In this document: positions 23,361 to 34,800 of the stretch, piece after piece
How the letters are laid out: each line of letters opens with the position of its first letter
Numbering within the stretch: position 1 is the first letter of the stretch
DNA from: Methanobacteriota archaeon
Lineage (GTDB): Archaea; Thermoplasmatota; Poseidoniia; Poseidoniales; Poseidoniaceae
NCBI GenBank assembly: GCA_004195515.1
Contig: PSPR01000012.1
Location: forward strand, 49,087-92,212
Length of the DNA: 43,126 nt
Reading direction: 5' to 3'
The notes under the pieces: model-generated
Databases searched by the model: none
The model's input: the letters and a program-made list of their open reading frames with translations, nothing else
Told to the model about the DNA's origin: nothing
Program-made: the position numbers and the translations under genes

Positions 23361-25244
23361 ATGAAGAGTAGATTACCTGCCCTTTTCCTTGCGACCCTGA
23401 TGGCGACTGTTTCATTTTCGACTTTATCTAGTGCTGAAACAGAAGGTCGGCAAGGTGCTGATGTAGATTGTAGCGGTTATACTTTTGAAGACCTATTTGA
23501 CTATAATTACGCTATATTTGATGTTATAATCGACCAAGATTGGGCAACCGTTGATATCGGTGCAAATTCATGGGTTAACGATTCGAAAGCTGCGGTTGTA
23601 AGATCCAATATAGATTCCTTATTCGATGGCATACCTGGTGGCAACAATTCTTGGCTTTCAACCGATGAAAGGGAAGCGGTTCGCGAAGTTGGACCGAAAT
23701 GCATTGCTGATATGTACACCAGAGTAGGAATTCGAGAAGGACTTCCTCACCGTGGCGGTGTTGATTGGAACGATATGGAATTCGTTGAGGATGGAATTGG
23801 ACTTGCAGAGGTTAACCTGGTTCCTGAAGATCACCCTGATGAGCGTACTTGTCAGAATGCATTAGCTAGTACTGATTGTAAGGAAGTCCCGGTTAGTGCA
23901 ACTAATAATCTTGAAATATCAATGTTCACCAAAGAGGATGAAACCCATAATGCCCAATTCAACAAATTAGCGAATTCAGGTGCGAGCAATTTCACTATCG
24001 CATATAATGCGACCAATGTTAGCGCTGCTTCTATCACCATCATCTTACCTGCTGTAGATGGTTTACGTATGGCGGCTTGGACCATCGAAGATGATGGTGT
24101 CGAGAATTTGGATCCTGGAATGGTCAGCGAAGATCGCCGCCCCGATGGTAGTGTAGCAATTACTCTCGATATTACCTATGACCGAGCGCTGTATCCAACG
24201 ATCAGGAATATATTCGTCGATATGACAACCATGGCGCCTCAGACCAATGACGTGCCAATTTGGGGAGCAAATGTTCCTAATGATGATACCATAATTCCAA
24301 TGTTTACAAATGGCGAAAACGTTGCGGTCGAAGGAACAAGCCTCGAGGATTGGGCTAGTGATAACGACGGCTGGCACCTCGATTGTAATTTTAACGAGGC
24401 TGGTTGGTCTAGCAGAATGTCCGGTGAGGGTGACCTGATGGTCAGCGCTGGAGATTCCGATTCTGGAACCGCGACCTGCTCTTTGGTCGACTCTAATGGA
24501 GAGGTAAATAATGTTACAAGAACTTGGCGATTCGGTCAACCTGCTGCTTTTAGTGCGGTTGCGGGCACCTATTCCAATTCGGTTGATATCGATGTCAGTC
24601 CAACCTTATTGGTCCAAAATCTCGCAGTAGACCTCTCCGCAATTCAATCAGGGGTTGATGGCCCCTCGAGCGGTGTTTCGCTCGGTTCAACAACGGTGAG
24701 TACAACTGTGAGTTTATCGGGCCTATCCCCCGGCGAATTCCAAGTTCACATAATGGCTAGTTCTAGCGGGATGTTAGATTGGGATGTTAAAATAGAATTA
24801 GCATTAGAGAAGGCAAATACACCACCTTCTGTAACCGTCTCTACCCTAATTGACGGCAGCCATGCTACCTGGTCTGCAGACCAATATTCGTTTTCACTCT
24901 CTGGAATCGCGATCGACCCTGATGGCGGTGAAGTTAGTATGAGTGCAACCTTGTGTGGAGATACCAGTACAAGTTTTAGCAGAAATGGTGAATCGTGGGA
25001 TGTCACACTCTCTATCGCTAATTGTGTTGCGCAAGGAAAAACCCAATACGATGTGACAATTAGTGCAACAGATGATGTCGGAGCAATCACCAGCGCAGAT
25101 GTAAATGTCCCAGATCCATTGCAACAAGAACCTGACGTTGTGATCAAAACTCCAGCCGACCCAGGCAATGGTCTACCTGCAATTGGAGCGCTTGCAACCT
25201 TGATTTCACTGCTTGGAGCAGCAATTTTGGTTCGAAGGGATTAA
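23361..25244 (+). CDS. Secreted, C-terminally anchored surface protein of unknown function
   Basis: 627 residues. A Sec signal peptide of about 25 residues ends LSSAETEG. The body is acidic, rich in Asp, Ser and Thr, with several NxT/NxS sites and a few Cys, and contains beta-sandwich-like stretches near 400-600 (for example TPPSVTVSTLIDGSHATW and DPDGGEVSMSATLCG). The C-terminus is GNGLPAIGALATLISLLG followed by AAILVRRD, a short motif, one hydrophobic segment and two arginines, the layout of archaeal C-terminal sorting signals or a simple anchor. No catalytic motif is recognised. Its N-terminal 200 residues hold WLSTDEREAVREVGPKC and similar segments that may define a lineage-specific family. 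Confidence 0.8.
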   Translation: MKSRLPALFLATLMATVSFSTLSSAETEGRQGADVDCSGYTFEDLFDYNYAIFDVIIDQDWATVDIGANSWVNDSKAAVVRSNIDSLFDGIPGGNNSWLSTDEREAVREVGPKCIADMYTRVGIREGLPHRGGVDWNDMEFVEDGIGLAEVNLVPEDHPDERTCQNALASTDCKEVPVSATNNLEISMFTKEDETHNAQFNKLANSGASNFTIAYNATNVSAASITIILPAVDGLRMAAWTIEDDGVENLDPGMVSEDRRPDGSVAITLDITYDRALYPTIRNIFVDMTTMAPQTNDVPIWGANVPNDDTIIPMFTNGENVAVEGTSLEDWASDNDGWHLDCNFNEAGWSSRMSGEGDLMVSAGDSDSGTATCSLVDSNGEVNNVTRTWRFGQPAAFSAVAGTYSNSVDIDVSPTLLVQNLAVDLSAIQSGVDGPSSGVSLGSTTVSTTVSLSGLSPGEFQVHIMASSSGMLDWDVKIELALEKANTPPSVTVSTLIDGSHATWSADQYSFSLSGIAIDPDGGEVSMSATLCGDTSTSFSRNGESWDVTLSIANCVAQGKTQYDVTISATDDVGAITSADVNVPDPLQQEPDVVIKTPADPGNGLPAIGALATLISLLGAAILVRRD

Positions 25245-25280
25245 CCGTCACCCTGATAGGTAAGACGCTGAGGGCAGACC

Positions 25281-26462
25281 ATGTTCAAAGGTACGGTCGA
25301 GCGGGTCAGCCACGAAGGTGGACTTCTAGTCAGTTATTCTGGCGCATGCCCAGCATTAGGGTCGATTATGGTTGATTTCAACCAGACATATATCGGAAAA
25401 GTCGATGGAGTAATCGGTAATTTAGACAACTCAATGGTCCATATAGCCCATTTGGACCGCAAAGCGAAACCGAATGGTTTTGTCGGAGCTGAAATCACAA
25501 TTCGACCAAAGCGTGAACGCGATAGTGGTCAAAAAGACCGAGGTGGTCGAAGTGAAAACCGTGGACGCGATGACCGAAGAGGTCGCGATGACCGAGGCGG
25601 CAGAAGCGATTCCCGAGATAATCGAAGAAACGACTCCAGAGGTGGAGACAGGTTCCAGAATAATGACTGGGATTGTCCGCAATGTAATAACTCAAACTTC
25701 GCATTCCGAACCGAATGCAATATGTGCGGCCAGCCAAAAGGCGAAGGCGGTAACTCATCGGGAAGCAATGAGCGACGAGGCCGTGATGACCGACGCGGTA
25801 GAGATGATCGCCGTGGCCGTGATGATGGTCGAGGAAGAGATAATCGAAACTCCAACCAAAGTGGCGATAACGACTGGGATTGTCCACAATGCAATAACTC
25901 AAACTTTGCTTTTAGAACCGAATGCAATATGTGTGGCCAAGCAAAAGGAAACAGTAGTGGTTCATCTAGCAGAAATGACCACCGTGGCCGTGATGACCGA
26001 AGAGGTCGCGATGGTGGCCGTGATGACCGAAGAGGTCGCGATGGTGGCCGTGATGACCGAAGAGGTCGCGATGGCGGCCGAGATAATCGAAACTCCAATC
26101 AACACGGGGATAATGACTGGGAATGTCCAAAATGTAGCAATTCCAATTTCTCATTCAGAACCGAATGCAATATGTGTGGCCAACCAAAGCGCGAAAGGGC
26201 AGCCCGAAGCCAATCAAATGATTGGCAAGGCGAAGACCGCCGCATGGGCGACCGTAGAGGAGAAGTCGAGAAAAGAGCTGGAGATTGGGATTGTCCAGAC
26301 TGTGGAAAATCAAATTTCGCCAAGCGAAATGATTGCTTTAGTTGCGGCCGCTCAAAAAGAGTAGGTGGTCCAAAGCCAAAAGGCCATCACCGAAAATCTC
26401 GTGATCCCTCACCCTTGCAATCGGCAGATTATGGCCGAGGCAGGGGAGGCAGAAATAGATGA
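25281..26462 (+). CDS. Gar1-domain protein with four RanBP2-type zinc fingers and Arg/Gly/Asp-rich repeats
   Basis: 393 residues. Residues 1-78 match the archaeal Gar1 fold of H/ACA RNPs: GTVERVSHEGGLLV, an acidic turn, then YIGKVDGVIGNLDNSMVHI and FVGAEITI. Four RanBP2-type zinc fingers follow at about 130-153, 199-222, 280-303 and 335-358, each W-x-C-P-x-C-x3-N-x3-(R/K)-x2-C-x2-C, the class that in eukaryotic FUS/TAF15/ZRANB2 reads single-stranded GGU. Between them lie charged repeats of GRDDRRGRD type, and the tail ends YGRGRGGRNR. Such proteins bind RNA and often form condensates. A role guiding pseudouridylation is possible from the Gar1 domain; another Gar1 in the genome would argue for a distinct role. 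It is coupled by ATGA to the TPR-like gene. I know of no standard family with this architecture. Confidence 0.88.
   Translation: MFKGTVERVSHEGGLLVSYSGACPALGSIMVDFNQTYIGKVDGVIGNLDNSMVHIAHLDRKAKPNGFVGAEITIRPKRERDSGQKDRGGRSENRGRDDRRGRDDRGGRSDSRDNRRNDSRGGDRFQNNDWDCPQCNNSNFAFRTECNMCGQPKGEGGNSSGSNERRGRDDRRGRDDRRGRDDGRGRDNRNSNQSGDNDWDCPQCNNSNFAFRTECNMCGQAKGNSSGSSSRNDHRGRDDRRGRDGGRDDRRGRDGGRDDRRGRDGGRDNRNSNQHGDNDWECPKCSNSNFSFRTECNMCGQPKRERAARSQSNDWQGEDRRMGDRRGEVEKRAGDWDCPDCGKSNFAKRNDCFSCGRSKRVGGPKPKGHHRKSRDPSPLQSADYGRGRGGRNR
25985..26080 (+). repeat. Tandem repeat, 30-base unit, about 3.2 copies, inside the zinc-finger protein gene
   Basis: The 30-base period is seen by comparing 25981-26010, 26011-26040 and 26041-26070, which are almost identical base for base. 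The unit encodes ten residues of the GRDDRRGRDG type. The identity at synonymous positions implies recent duplication or continuing repeat slippage, so copy number may differ between strains. Confidence 0.9.
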
Positions 26463-27493
26463 GTTCAGAGGAACATTATCTCGATGCTATCGACTTCGAG
26501 CAAGAAGGCGAATTAGAATCTGCGCTGAATTCAGCTCGCTTAGCGGTAAAAGCCGACCCAAAGCATTGTTCTGCTTGGTGGATGGTAAGCAATCTTGAGG
26601 CTCAGCCGAAGACTAGCCCTGATTTGGCGTCCGTATCTCGAGCACTCAATGCATGTCGAAAGGTGGTCGAACTAGATAATTCGAGAGTAGATGCTTGGGT
26701 AAGAGGAGCGCGCTTGATGGTAGACCATCTCGGAATGCATGAACAAGCACTAGCATGGTGGCAAGAATGTAGAGAAATGGCACCAGAAGAATCGGTGCCG
26801 CTGGTCGAACAAACGACAATTCTCGCCCATATGGGCCTCTATACCGAGGCAAGAGAACGCATGGGTGCTTTATTTGAAGAAAATTTGGATATTGGTAACT
26901 CACAACTTGGCCGAATTCAACAATTGCATGGAACACTCGAAAAAGCGGTCACTCAAGACCCTGATTCACATTTCAAACCATGGCAGGCCAACCATCCAGG
27001 GTGGGCATCTATCGAGTTGCGATGCAATAAGCCTCCGGTTTCCGAAAACCTGATCTTCATGATGACGACGGTACCGATGTTGATGACAGAAGTATTCATT
27101 TCGAGAGCGGTTTTTGGCGAAGGTTGGAAGGGTTTTTGCTTTACAAGCATTTTGATTTTACTAACTGTTGTGGTTGGCATGATGTTTACCAAAAAAATCT
27201 ACCATCGAGTCAACAAACCCGCATTCAATTTACTGCGAGCCATTCAAGTCGAATCCACATCGGGAAAGTTGGTGATATCCGAACGGGTCAGAGAGGCAAA
27301 ACTCTACGGGCACTTATTGGGAAGATACCATCCCCTCTCGTTTCAACAACGCCATGAAAAAATAATCGAATCCGGGAAAAGTTTACCTCGTAATTGGAAA
27401 ATCACATTGCCTGATTTCAATTCTCACCTGGTCGAAGAGGATGAAAACGAAATCGTCGAAGACTCAGAACTACAATCCTTCGAAGAAGAATGA
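26459..27493 (+). CDS. TPR-like protein with central membrane segments
   Basis: 344 residues. Residues 1-170 are helical with tetratrico-like repeats (EEHYLDAIDFEQEGELESAL, SARLAVKADPKHCSAWWMV, ACRKVVELDNSRVDAWVRG, EQALAWWQECREMAPE). Two hydrophobic helices lie near 199-250, and a basic then acidic cytoplasmic-type tail ends EIVEDSELQSFEEE. TPR domains bind partner proteins; here the pair of helices would anchor the protein in the membrane. It overlaps the Gar1/zinc-finger gene by ATGA, so the two are made together. Convergent with ahcY, with a 6-base gap. Function unknown. Confidence 0.75.
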   Translation: MSSEEHYLDAIDFEQEGELESALNSARLAVKADPKHCSAWWMVSNLEAQPKTSPDLASVSRALNACRKVVELDNSRVDAWVRGARLMVDHLGMHEQALAWWQECREMAPEESVPLVEQTTILAHMGLYTEARERMGALFEENLDIGNSQLGRIQQLHGTLEKAVTQDPDSHFKPWQANHPGWASIELRCNKPPVSENLIFMMTTVPMLMTEVFISRAVFGEGWKGFCFTSILILLTVVVGMMFTKKIYHRVNKPAFNLLRAIQVESTSGKLVISERVREAKLYGHLLGRYHPLSFQQRHEKIIESGKSLPRNWKITLPDFNSHLVEEDENEIVEDSELQSFEEE

Positions 27494-27499
27494 GTCAAA

Positions 27500-28765
27500 T
27501 CAGGTACCAGCAGTATAATCTGTTGAGTAACGTAATTGTTCTTCACTCAATTTATCGATCGAAAATCCAAGTGTTTCCAATTTGGTAAAGGCTAAACCCA
27601 TATCCTGTTCAAGGGTAATATCGTAAACCAAGGCATCCATGTCTTTTCCATCAGCTGCGAGTCTGCAAAGTGAAAGAAATTGGTTAGCAAAAGACATGTC
27701 CATCACTTCGGATGGATGACCTTCTGCTGCTGCCAAGTTGACCAAGCGGCCATCGGCTAACAAGTAGATTCGACGTCCATCTTCCATTGTATATTCATCG
27801 TTCTCAGCCCGAATCGTTCTAACCGAAACCGCCATTTCCTTGAGTTGTTCAATATTGATCTCACAATCATAATGACCGGTATTTGAGATGATTGCGCCCT
27901 CTTTCATACATTCGAAATGATGCTTTACCAATATGTCCTTCATTCCGGTAGCGGTACAGAAAATATCGCCAAGAGGAGCGGCCTCGTCCATTTTCATCAC
28001 TCTGAATCCATCCATAACCGCTCTTAATCCCGGCAATGGATCGATCTCGGTAATGATGACGTTTGCACCCATGCCTCTTGCTCTCATCGCCAAGCCACTT
28101 CCACAGTGCCCATAACCTGCAACGACGAAGGTCTTACCGGCCAATAAAACCGAAGTTGCACGAATTATTCCATCCAAAGTGGATTGACCAGTTCCGTAAA
28201 CATTGTCAAAATCCCATTTTGTAATCGCATCATTGACCGCGATTACTGGATAAGTGAGATCACCTGCTGCTGCCATTGCCCGCAATCTGTGAACCCCGGT
28301 GGTCGTTTCTTCGGTTCCACCGATGACACCTGCTGCATATTGTGATTTTTCTCCGTGAACCCTTACAATTAAATCCGCACCATCATCTAAAGTTAGGGTC
28401 GGATTCAACTCTAGAGTTTTATCGATACACCAATAAAAATCTTCGACCGATTGGCCGTGCCAAGCATGAACGCCATACCCTTCTCGAGCAAGCCAAGCTG
28501 CTACTTCATCTTGAGTTGATAATGGATTACAACCTGACCAAGAGATTTCTGCACCTGCTGCTGCAATTGTTTCAATCAGCACCGCAGTCTCCTTTGTAAC
28601 GTGTAAACAACCTGTGACTTTCATTCCAGTTAATGGTAAATCCAATTTTGCTTGAGCGGTCAATGCTGCTAAAACCGGCATCCTTGATCGAGCCCAATCA
28701 ACCAGTAAAGCACCTTTGTCAGCCAAGCCGATATCAGCCACGGTATAGTTCGCACCCTTGTCCAT
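27500..28765 (-). CDS. ahcY: Adenosylhomocysteinase (S-adenosyl-L-homocysteine hydrolase)
   Basis: 421 residues from the ATG at 28765 (MDKGANYTVADIGLADKG); residues upstream in frame are not family-like. Seen: GCLHVTKETAVLIETIAAAGA, the substrate loop around VNDAITKWDFDNVYGTGQS, the NAD-binding GYGHCGSGLAMRARGMGANV with ITEIDP, and ISNTGHYDCEI. It hydrolyses S-adenosylhomocysteine, the product of all methyltransferases, to adenosine and homocysteine with tightly bound NAD. It lacks the roughly 40-residue insertion of some bacterial and plant enzymes, matching the archaeal length. No promoter was assigned with confidence. Confidence 0.96.
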   Translation of the reverse strand: MDKGANYTVADIGLADKGALLVDWARSRMPVLAALTAQAKLDLPLTGMKVTGCLHVTKETAVLIETIAAAGAEISWSGCNPLSTQDEVAAWLAREGYGVHAWHGQSVEDFYWCIDKTLELNPTLTLDDGADLIVRVHGEKSQYAAGVIGGTEETTTGVHRLRAMAAAGDLTYPVIAVNDAITKWDFDNVYGTGQSTLDGIIRATSVLLAGKTFVVAGYGHCGSGLAMRARGMGANVIITEIDPLPGLRAVMDGFRVMKMDEAAPLGDIFCTATGMKDILVKHHFECMKEGAIISNTGHYDCEINIEQLKEMAVSVRTIRAENDEYTMEDGRRIYLLADGRLVNLAAAEGHPSEVMDMSFANQFLSLCRLAADGKDMDALVYDITLEQDMGLAFTKLETLGFSIDKLSEEQLRYSTDYTAGT

Positions 28766-28824
28766 GATAATGGACCCCGTGGCCCACACTTCATAGCACA
28801 ATCGGTCTAGCCGACTTCGGTTTA

Positions 28825-31800
28825 CTACTGCTGAAAGTGACCGGCATATTGGGCCGCATAAGCCCTCGCCGTTTCTTCAGGGTAGCCTTGAGCGATTAAT
28901 TGCTGTACGTACTGTTCCATCGGATCCAATTGTGCAACACCGCCATAGTCTGCAGCTGTAGCGTTGAAGTCTTGTTGATAAGCATCGGTCTCATCATCGG
29001 ACCCACCCTTCATTACAAAGAAGAGGGACAAGATGATGATCAGAACTAGAGCGAATCCTCCACCTGCGTAAAGCAAGAGGTCGCCACTACCACTATCTGT
29101 GCCATCGGTTTTAGATTCTGGTGCAGTAACTATTGGATTTCCATCCGAATCGAAAGCGATTTTATAATCTCCAGACCAAATACACTCATCGTTTTCCCAA
29201 ATCCAATAAGCATCTGGTTCAGCCGCTAAGACCTCGCTTGGTGCTTCCAATCCTTGGCAAGCAGCCAATCTGATCTCAATCCATTTGGTAACGGTCCAAC
29301 GGTGGTCGCTATCGCCTTCGTAAATCTGAACATAGATTTTTTGGATATTGGTCACATTGTTGAACAAATCATCAATCTTCAAGGTTAATTCAAATCCATC
29401 GTTATTTCCAAGAGGTTCACTTCTGGACCACTTGCCGTCCAATTGGAGAGTATATCGAATCGCTGCTGCTTGTGAGAAGGTATCCTCACTCAATGCAACT
29501 TCGATGTATACATCGCCTTGTTCAGATCCCGAAAGAACATTTCCGGAAATTGTGATAGTATCTCCGGTAACCTTTGACCCGTTGCTCGAAAGGTCGATTT
29601 GAACCTCTGGTGCAGCATCGCCGAATCCTTCAGGAACGACCGAGAAGTACATTTTGTACTTGTCAGAAATTTTTCCTGCCTTGTCGACAACTTGTAATTC
29701 TATTCTGATCACAGATTCGTGTTGGCCGCTAGGATCAACAGTAATATTTCGGAAATTATAAGCCCACTCACCTTCAGAAGATGTTGGCAGAATGAATGCA
29801 TGGCCATCTGGCTTGTATTCATCATCATCGTATGGCTTGTCAAAGAGTACAGTCCATTCATATGAGTTGATTCCATTGCCTTCCAATGCGTCTAAGTCGC
29901 TGGAGTTAGAGGCATCAAAGTGGATGGTTACCTCGCCATTTTCACCGAGTTGAATACGGTTCTTTGGCCAATCTACACCGGAGACAGATTGTGGTTCTTG
30001 AGCCTCTATCTGGTCTTCGTACTCTGCACGCATATCGATTACAGCGTCTGCTGTTGGTCGATATTCGTCAGCACGAACATCGTCGGTCATCACGGTAACC
30101 GAAATCGATCTACCATGACCTGCAGAGTCGTGAAGGAAGAGTGTAACCTCCCACGTTGCACCCTGTAAACAACCGGTCGCCGAGGAAAAATCGACCTTAC
30201 AGAAGGTAGAGGTCGGATTCATTTCGTCGACGTGATCTGTTCCGGTTGCCATCGAATTTCCAGCCCAATCGGTCGGGCCACTCATCACCCAATCAGAGGA
30301 TAGGGTTTCAGATGTTGCTGTAGTATATCCAAAGGTGATTTGAGAATCGCTCTTCATGAAATGATAAGCATATCCGCCAGTCGATGGGTCGAAGGTTGGA
30401 ACTTCGCCATTGATGGTTAAATCCAGTTGGTTGCCCAAAGTTCCGAATCCTTGTGGATAAGGACTAACCTGGTAAGATAGCATATTGCCAAGTAGAGGGA
30501 ATGTGGTACTATCTGCTCGTTCTGAGACTGCTGATACATCGATTGTAGTTACAATCATTCCGCCATCAACATAACTGCATACGCCGATTACGGTGTCTTG
30601 AGCATCTGCTTCGGTCTGGATGATTCTCTGGAATCCTCCACCTTCTTCGGAATAACCATTACATGCTCTAGGAACCGAGGTTGCAGATGCACTCTTGGTA
30701 TTGATCACCGCTTCGGTAACAACTCCAAACTGATCGAAGCCTTGGAATGCATTCACATCTATACCATCCATAATCGGGTGGTAAGGATCGGCCAAATCCA
30801 TATTATTGTAAGTGATTTCTTTTCCATCTGAGGTTGTCTTAGGGTCGATGTCCATATCGAATGGAAGTAAACTCTCACCGGTCGAGGACGAATATTCGTA
30901 ATAATCAGTTGCTCCACCCAAGTGTACTTGTAGAGTACCGCCCGAAGACATGAAGTTCTTCAAGGCATTCTGATGAGAGGTTAATCCAATCTTTTCATAA
31001 TATCCTTTTCCACCAGCATCCGAGGGCTTAGCGGTATTGACCTCTTGAAGAGGCATCAAAACCTTATCGTAATGTGCTAACCAACCGAGGTCGAGATAAT
31101 CATCCCAATCATTGATATCATATTGAGTATAACTCATACCCAAAATTGTCAAATCTTCCTTGATTGTTGCGGTTCTAGTCGTATCACCCGAAAGGATTGC
31201 AACATCGATCGAATCTGCGAATCCGGCATGGAAGTAACGGACATTTCCAGATGAGCTACCGTCGGATAGGGTTGCATAATAGCTGATATTGTATTCTTGG
31301 CCATCTTGCCATCCATTCCAAGGGTTGAAGGATATCAATACTCTTTCATGAGGGCCAATCACTTGGCTTGGACCTGATGTAGTGGTATGAACTTGCGAAC
31401 CATCAGCCAAATCGACTACGCTCATATGGAAGGTATATTCTCCTTGAAGAACACCGTTGGTTGCCGCGATCTCCCAATCGTGTGTAAGTGCACTATCGAT
31501 AGGTAGAACGCAATCCAGTACAACATCATCAAGACATGATAATTGATTTGGGCTGCTCATTACGATATCTACGCTTTCAACCGAGAAAATAACTCTTGCA
31601 AGATTGTTATTGGTAGAAACTTCTTGATGGCCTTCCCAAGCTGTGCCTTGAGTAGTATTGTCAAATACCGACCGAACTTCAATCTTGTAAACTCCAGATA
31701 CGAAATCATGTTCGTCAATAGTGACGGTTCGATTTTCCTCTGCATCTAAGTCGTTTATTGGCAATAAGTAATTCTGATCGCTTGTAAAGGTGAATTCATC

Positions 31801-34800
31801 TAGTGATATATTGTCGAAAGCGATTCCTCTTACGCCATCGCTTTGGCCGTTGTGGCCATCATCATTCGAGCGGAACTCGAAATTGATATCGACTGTTGAA
31901 CCTGCTAAAGACATACATTCCCTAGTCCAAGAAGATGAATCGGTAGTATTCAACATATAGATGTGAGTCAAATCAAGTGAACGAGATTTAACAAGTCCGT
32001 CACTATCGAAGAAAACCGTAAATCTTCCGCCACCGCCATTAACATTGGTTGGATCGCCAATGCCAACAACTTCTGCATTATCGATTGTAGTTTCATTATC
32101 TTCGATAAATCCATTGCCATTTTCGTCGATGATACAGAATCCATCTTCGTTATAATCGATCCATTCTCCTTGAATAACACCTGAATAATCTGTTCCACCA
32201 ACATTCCAATCTGCAGTTAATGCTGCGTTGTCGGCATTATTGAAGATATTACCATCAGAGTCTATTTCGAACCAAGTCTCGGCAAAATAATCGAAATTTA
32301 GAGCAACGAAATCTCCGGTCATGTTAGTTAGGTCAATATTTGGAATTGTCATCGTTTCATTTTCCCATACATCGCCAAAACTATTTGCATTATCACAAGG
32401 ATGTCCGTACCAATAAGAATTGGAACCAAAGAGAACTTCAGCACAATTTGAATCGTCAATAATGCCGCCATTTGGATTATTGTCATCTTCATATCTAAAT
32501 CCGGTTGCACCGCCTTCAAATGTTTCTTCACATTCGGTTAGAGAGGCACCACAGAACACATCAGCAGGTAAAGCGCTGAATACTTCAGCCTCAACATTGA
32601 ATGAAACATTTGTATTGCCAAGATGTTCAACTACTACATCGATTGGGAATAATCCCTCTGCGTACAAACCTCCTGGTTCGAAACTATCGATTGCGCGAAT
32701 TGCTGGGTCGAAGATATTGAATGCGGTCACATAGCCAATGATATCATCGTTTGCTGGTTGCTCATCTGCTGCGTAGTTTAGAACTGCAGAGATTCGATAA
32801 GTTGTTCCATTCTCGAAATCTGCAGAAATCGAGGAGGTATAAACATCGTTTGGCGCTAGGTTATTCATGTTGATATTGGATTGTTTGGTTTGAGTATTTG
32901 CGGTTACGAATACTGTGTTTTGTTTCCAAATCTTCAAATTATCGATCGCAAAGCCATCAAGTCCGGTCCATCTATTCTCGTCATCATATGAATTAGAGCC
33001 TAACCATCCGGATTTGAATCGGAATCTAATATCGACTATTTCACCAGCATATCGAGATAGATCGAATGAACCAACTCCTTCTTCTGTAAAGTTGGTCCAA
33101 CCGTAATGAGTGGCTTGGGAGCCGATTCCAGCATACTGAATCGCTTCAGCATATCCGGTTTGAGCAATGTGGTTCAAGCGCTCATTATCCATTCCACCCC
33201 AAATTGTTTCAGTCGATGGGCACTGGCCAGCGAAGTAAGCAGTAGAAGGACAATTCAATGTACTCCAACCTGTATCTTCGTGGAAAACCTCGATGATTGC
33301 TAGGTCGTCCCAAACATCAGCTAGTACAGGTTGTCCAGAAGAATGCTCCCACCAAGTGAATGCATAACTCATCGAACGGAATAATTCCGCACTCATCCAA
33401 GCTCGGTCAGAGCCTGTTAAATCGACATCGTTCAGAGTCATACCTTCGTCCCAATTTGAACCATATCCTGAATAATCGGTTCCGTTCGAATCGGTTTCAA
33501 TAGTTCCAGACCACATGAAATCGGTCGGATTATTTGCATTTGCAGAATATTGAGCTGAGTTCAAACCGCTAGATTGACCGGTAGTGTGATTGGTTTCCTC
33601 ATGCCAATGGTCAACTCCATGGTATGCTTCGTATGACCAAGTACATCCAGAAGTACATCCTGATTTGTCCTCAGCGTTATCCCAATCCATTTCGTAAACG
33701 GTTTGATTGGTCGAAGCTGCTTCATCAACTTCTTTGATTTCAACATCAAGGGTTGCTTGGCCGTTTAGAATATCCATGCCTGTGTTTCGAACGGTGACTT
33801 CAACATCCCTAGTTCCTTCACCTAGGGCGCCAACATATGCATCGGTTGGACTGATTTTGATACTATCGACCGCGAGGTCCTTATTGTCCATCTCGATTAC
33901 GATGATACGATCGTATTGACCATCCCATCCCCAGTTGTCATCCCAAGTTGTAGAGTCGTAAGCACCGTGGCCGACGATTAGATCAGGCGCACTATTTGGT
34001 CCACCGATAACCTGGCCAACCGTGACCGCAGTCGGTCTTGTCGCGCCAAGATATTCAAGAGGGTTCATGTGTCCACCCGCTCCGTTAGAAAGCGTAACTT
34101 GTACACTAGTTAATTCATCGAGATAATAAGAGGAGGTTGTGCCACCTGTAGAATCGGTCGAGTTGGATTGTTTGAATTTTGCAGCGTGAATAAAGTCAGG
34201 TTCGCCATCTCCATTCAATTCATCGATGGTTACAGTCCAAGCGATATAAGGACCGAAATATACAGTCTTCGAGAGAGCATATGTGTGACTTGCTTCGGTA
34301 ATGGTAGCATAGGTTACATTTTCGGTATTGCCGTCATTGATTGCAACGACGTCTACAATTCCATTTCCATTCATGTCGCCAATATCAAAACCACCAAATT
34401 CTGGCCCGAGTGCGTGGACGTGGAAACCGGCTCCACCATTCGCATTCCAAGTGAATGAAGTAGGGAATCCTTGAGTTGGATTCATACAAGAGAATTCGAT
34501 CACGGTGACGTTATCGGATTTTCCAGGGTTTGTAGCAGCGCCTGTGAGATAGTCTACACCTTCTGCTCGAACCAACCACAAATCGTTATCATCGCAATTT
34601 CCACCGGTAATATCGGTTTCTGAAGTCTCGCCCCAGTCTCCCAGTTCAAGATCACGATAGGCGTTTTGAGTCGAATCGCCAAGTAGGGTTTGATGACCGG
34701 TTGTAGTTGAGGTAATTGGACCCATGTAGGTCATTACCCTTTGATTTTTAACATCAGCAAGCAATTCTAAAGTAACGATGTCATCATTACCATCTTGGTC

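Noticed and set aside
25985-26080. CRISPR-like regularity of 30-base repeats
   Set aside because: The repeats are directly tandem with no spacers and lie in frame inside a protein gene.
25474-26364. Long open frame (296 residues) in another phase over the Gar1/zinc-finger gene
   Set aside because: It is a by-product of the repetitive Arg/Asp/Gly codons; its product is low-complexity, and the competing frame has Gar1 and zinc-finger motifs.
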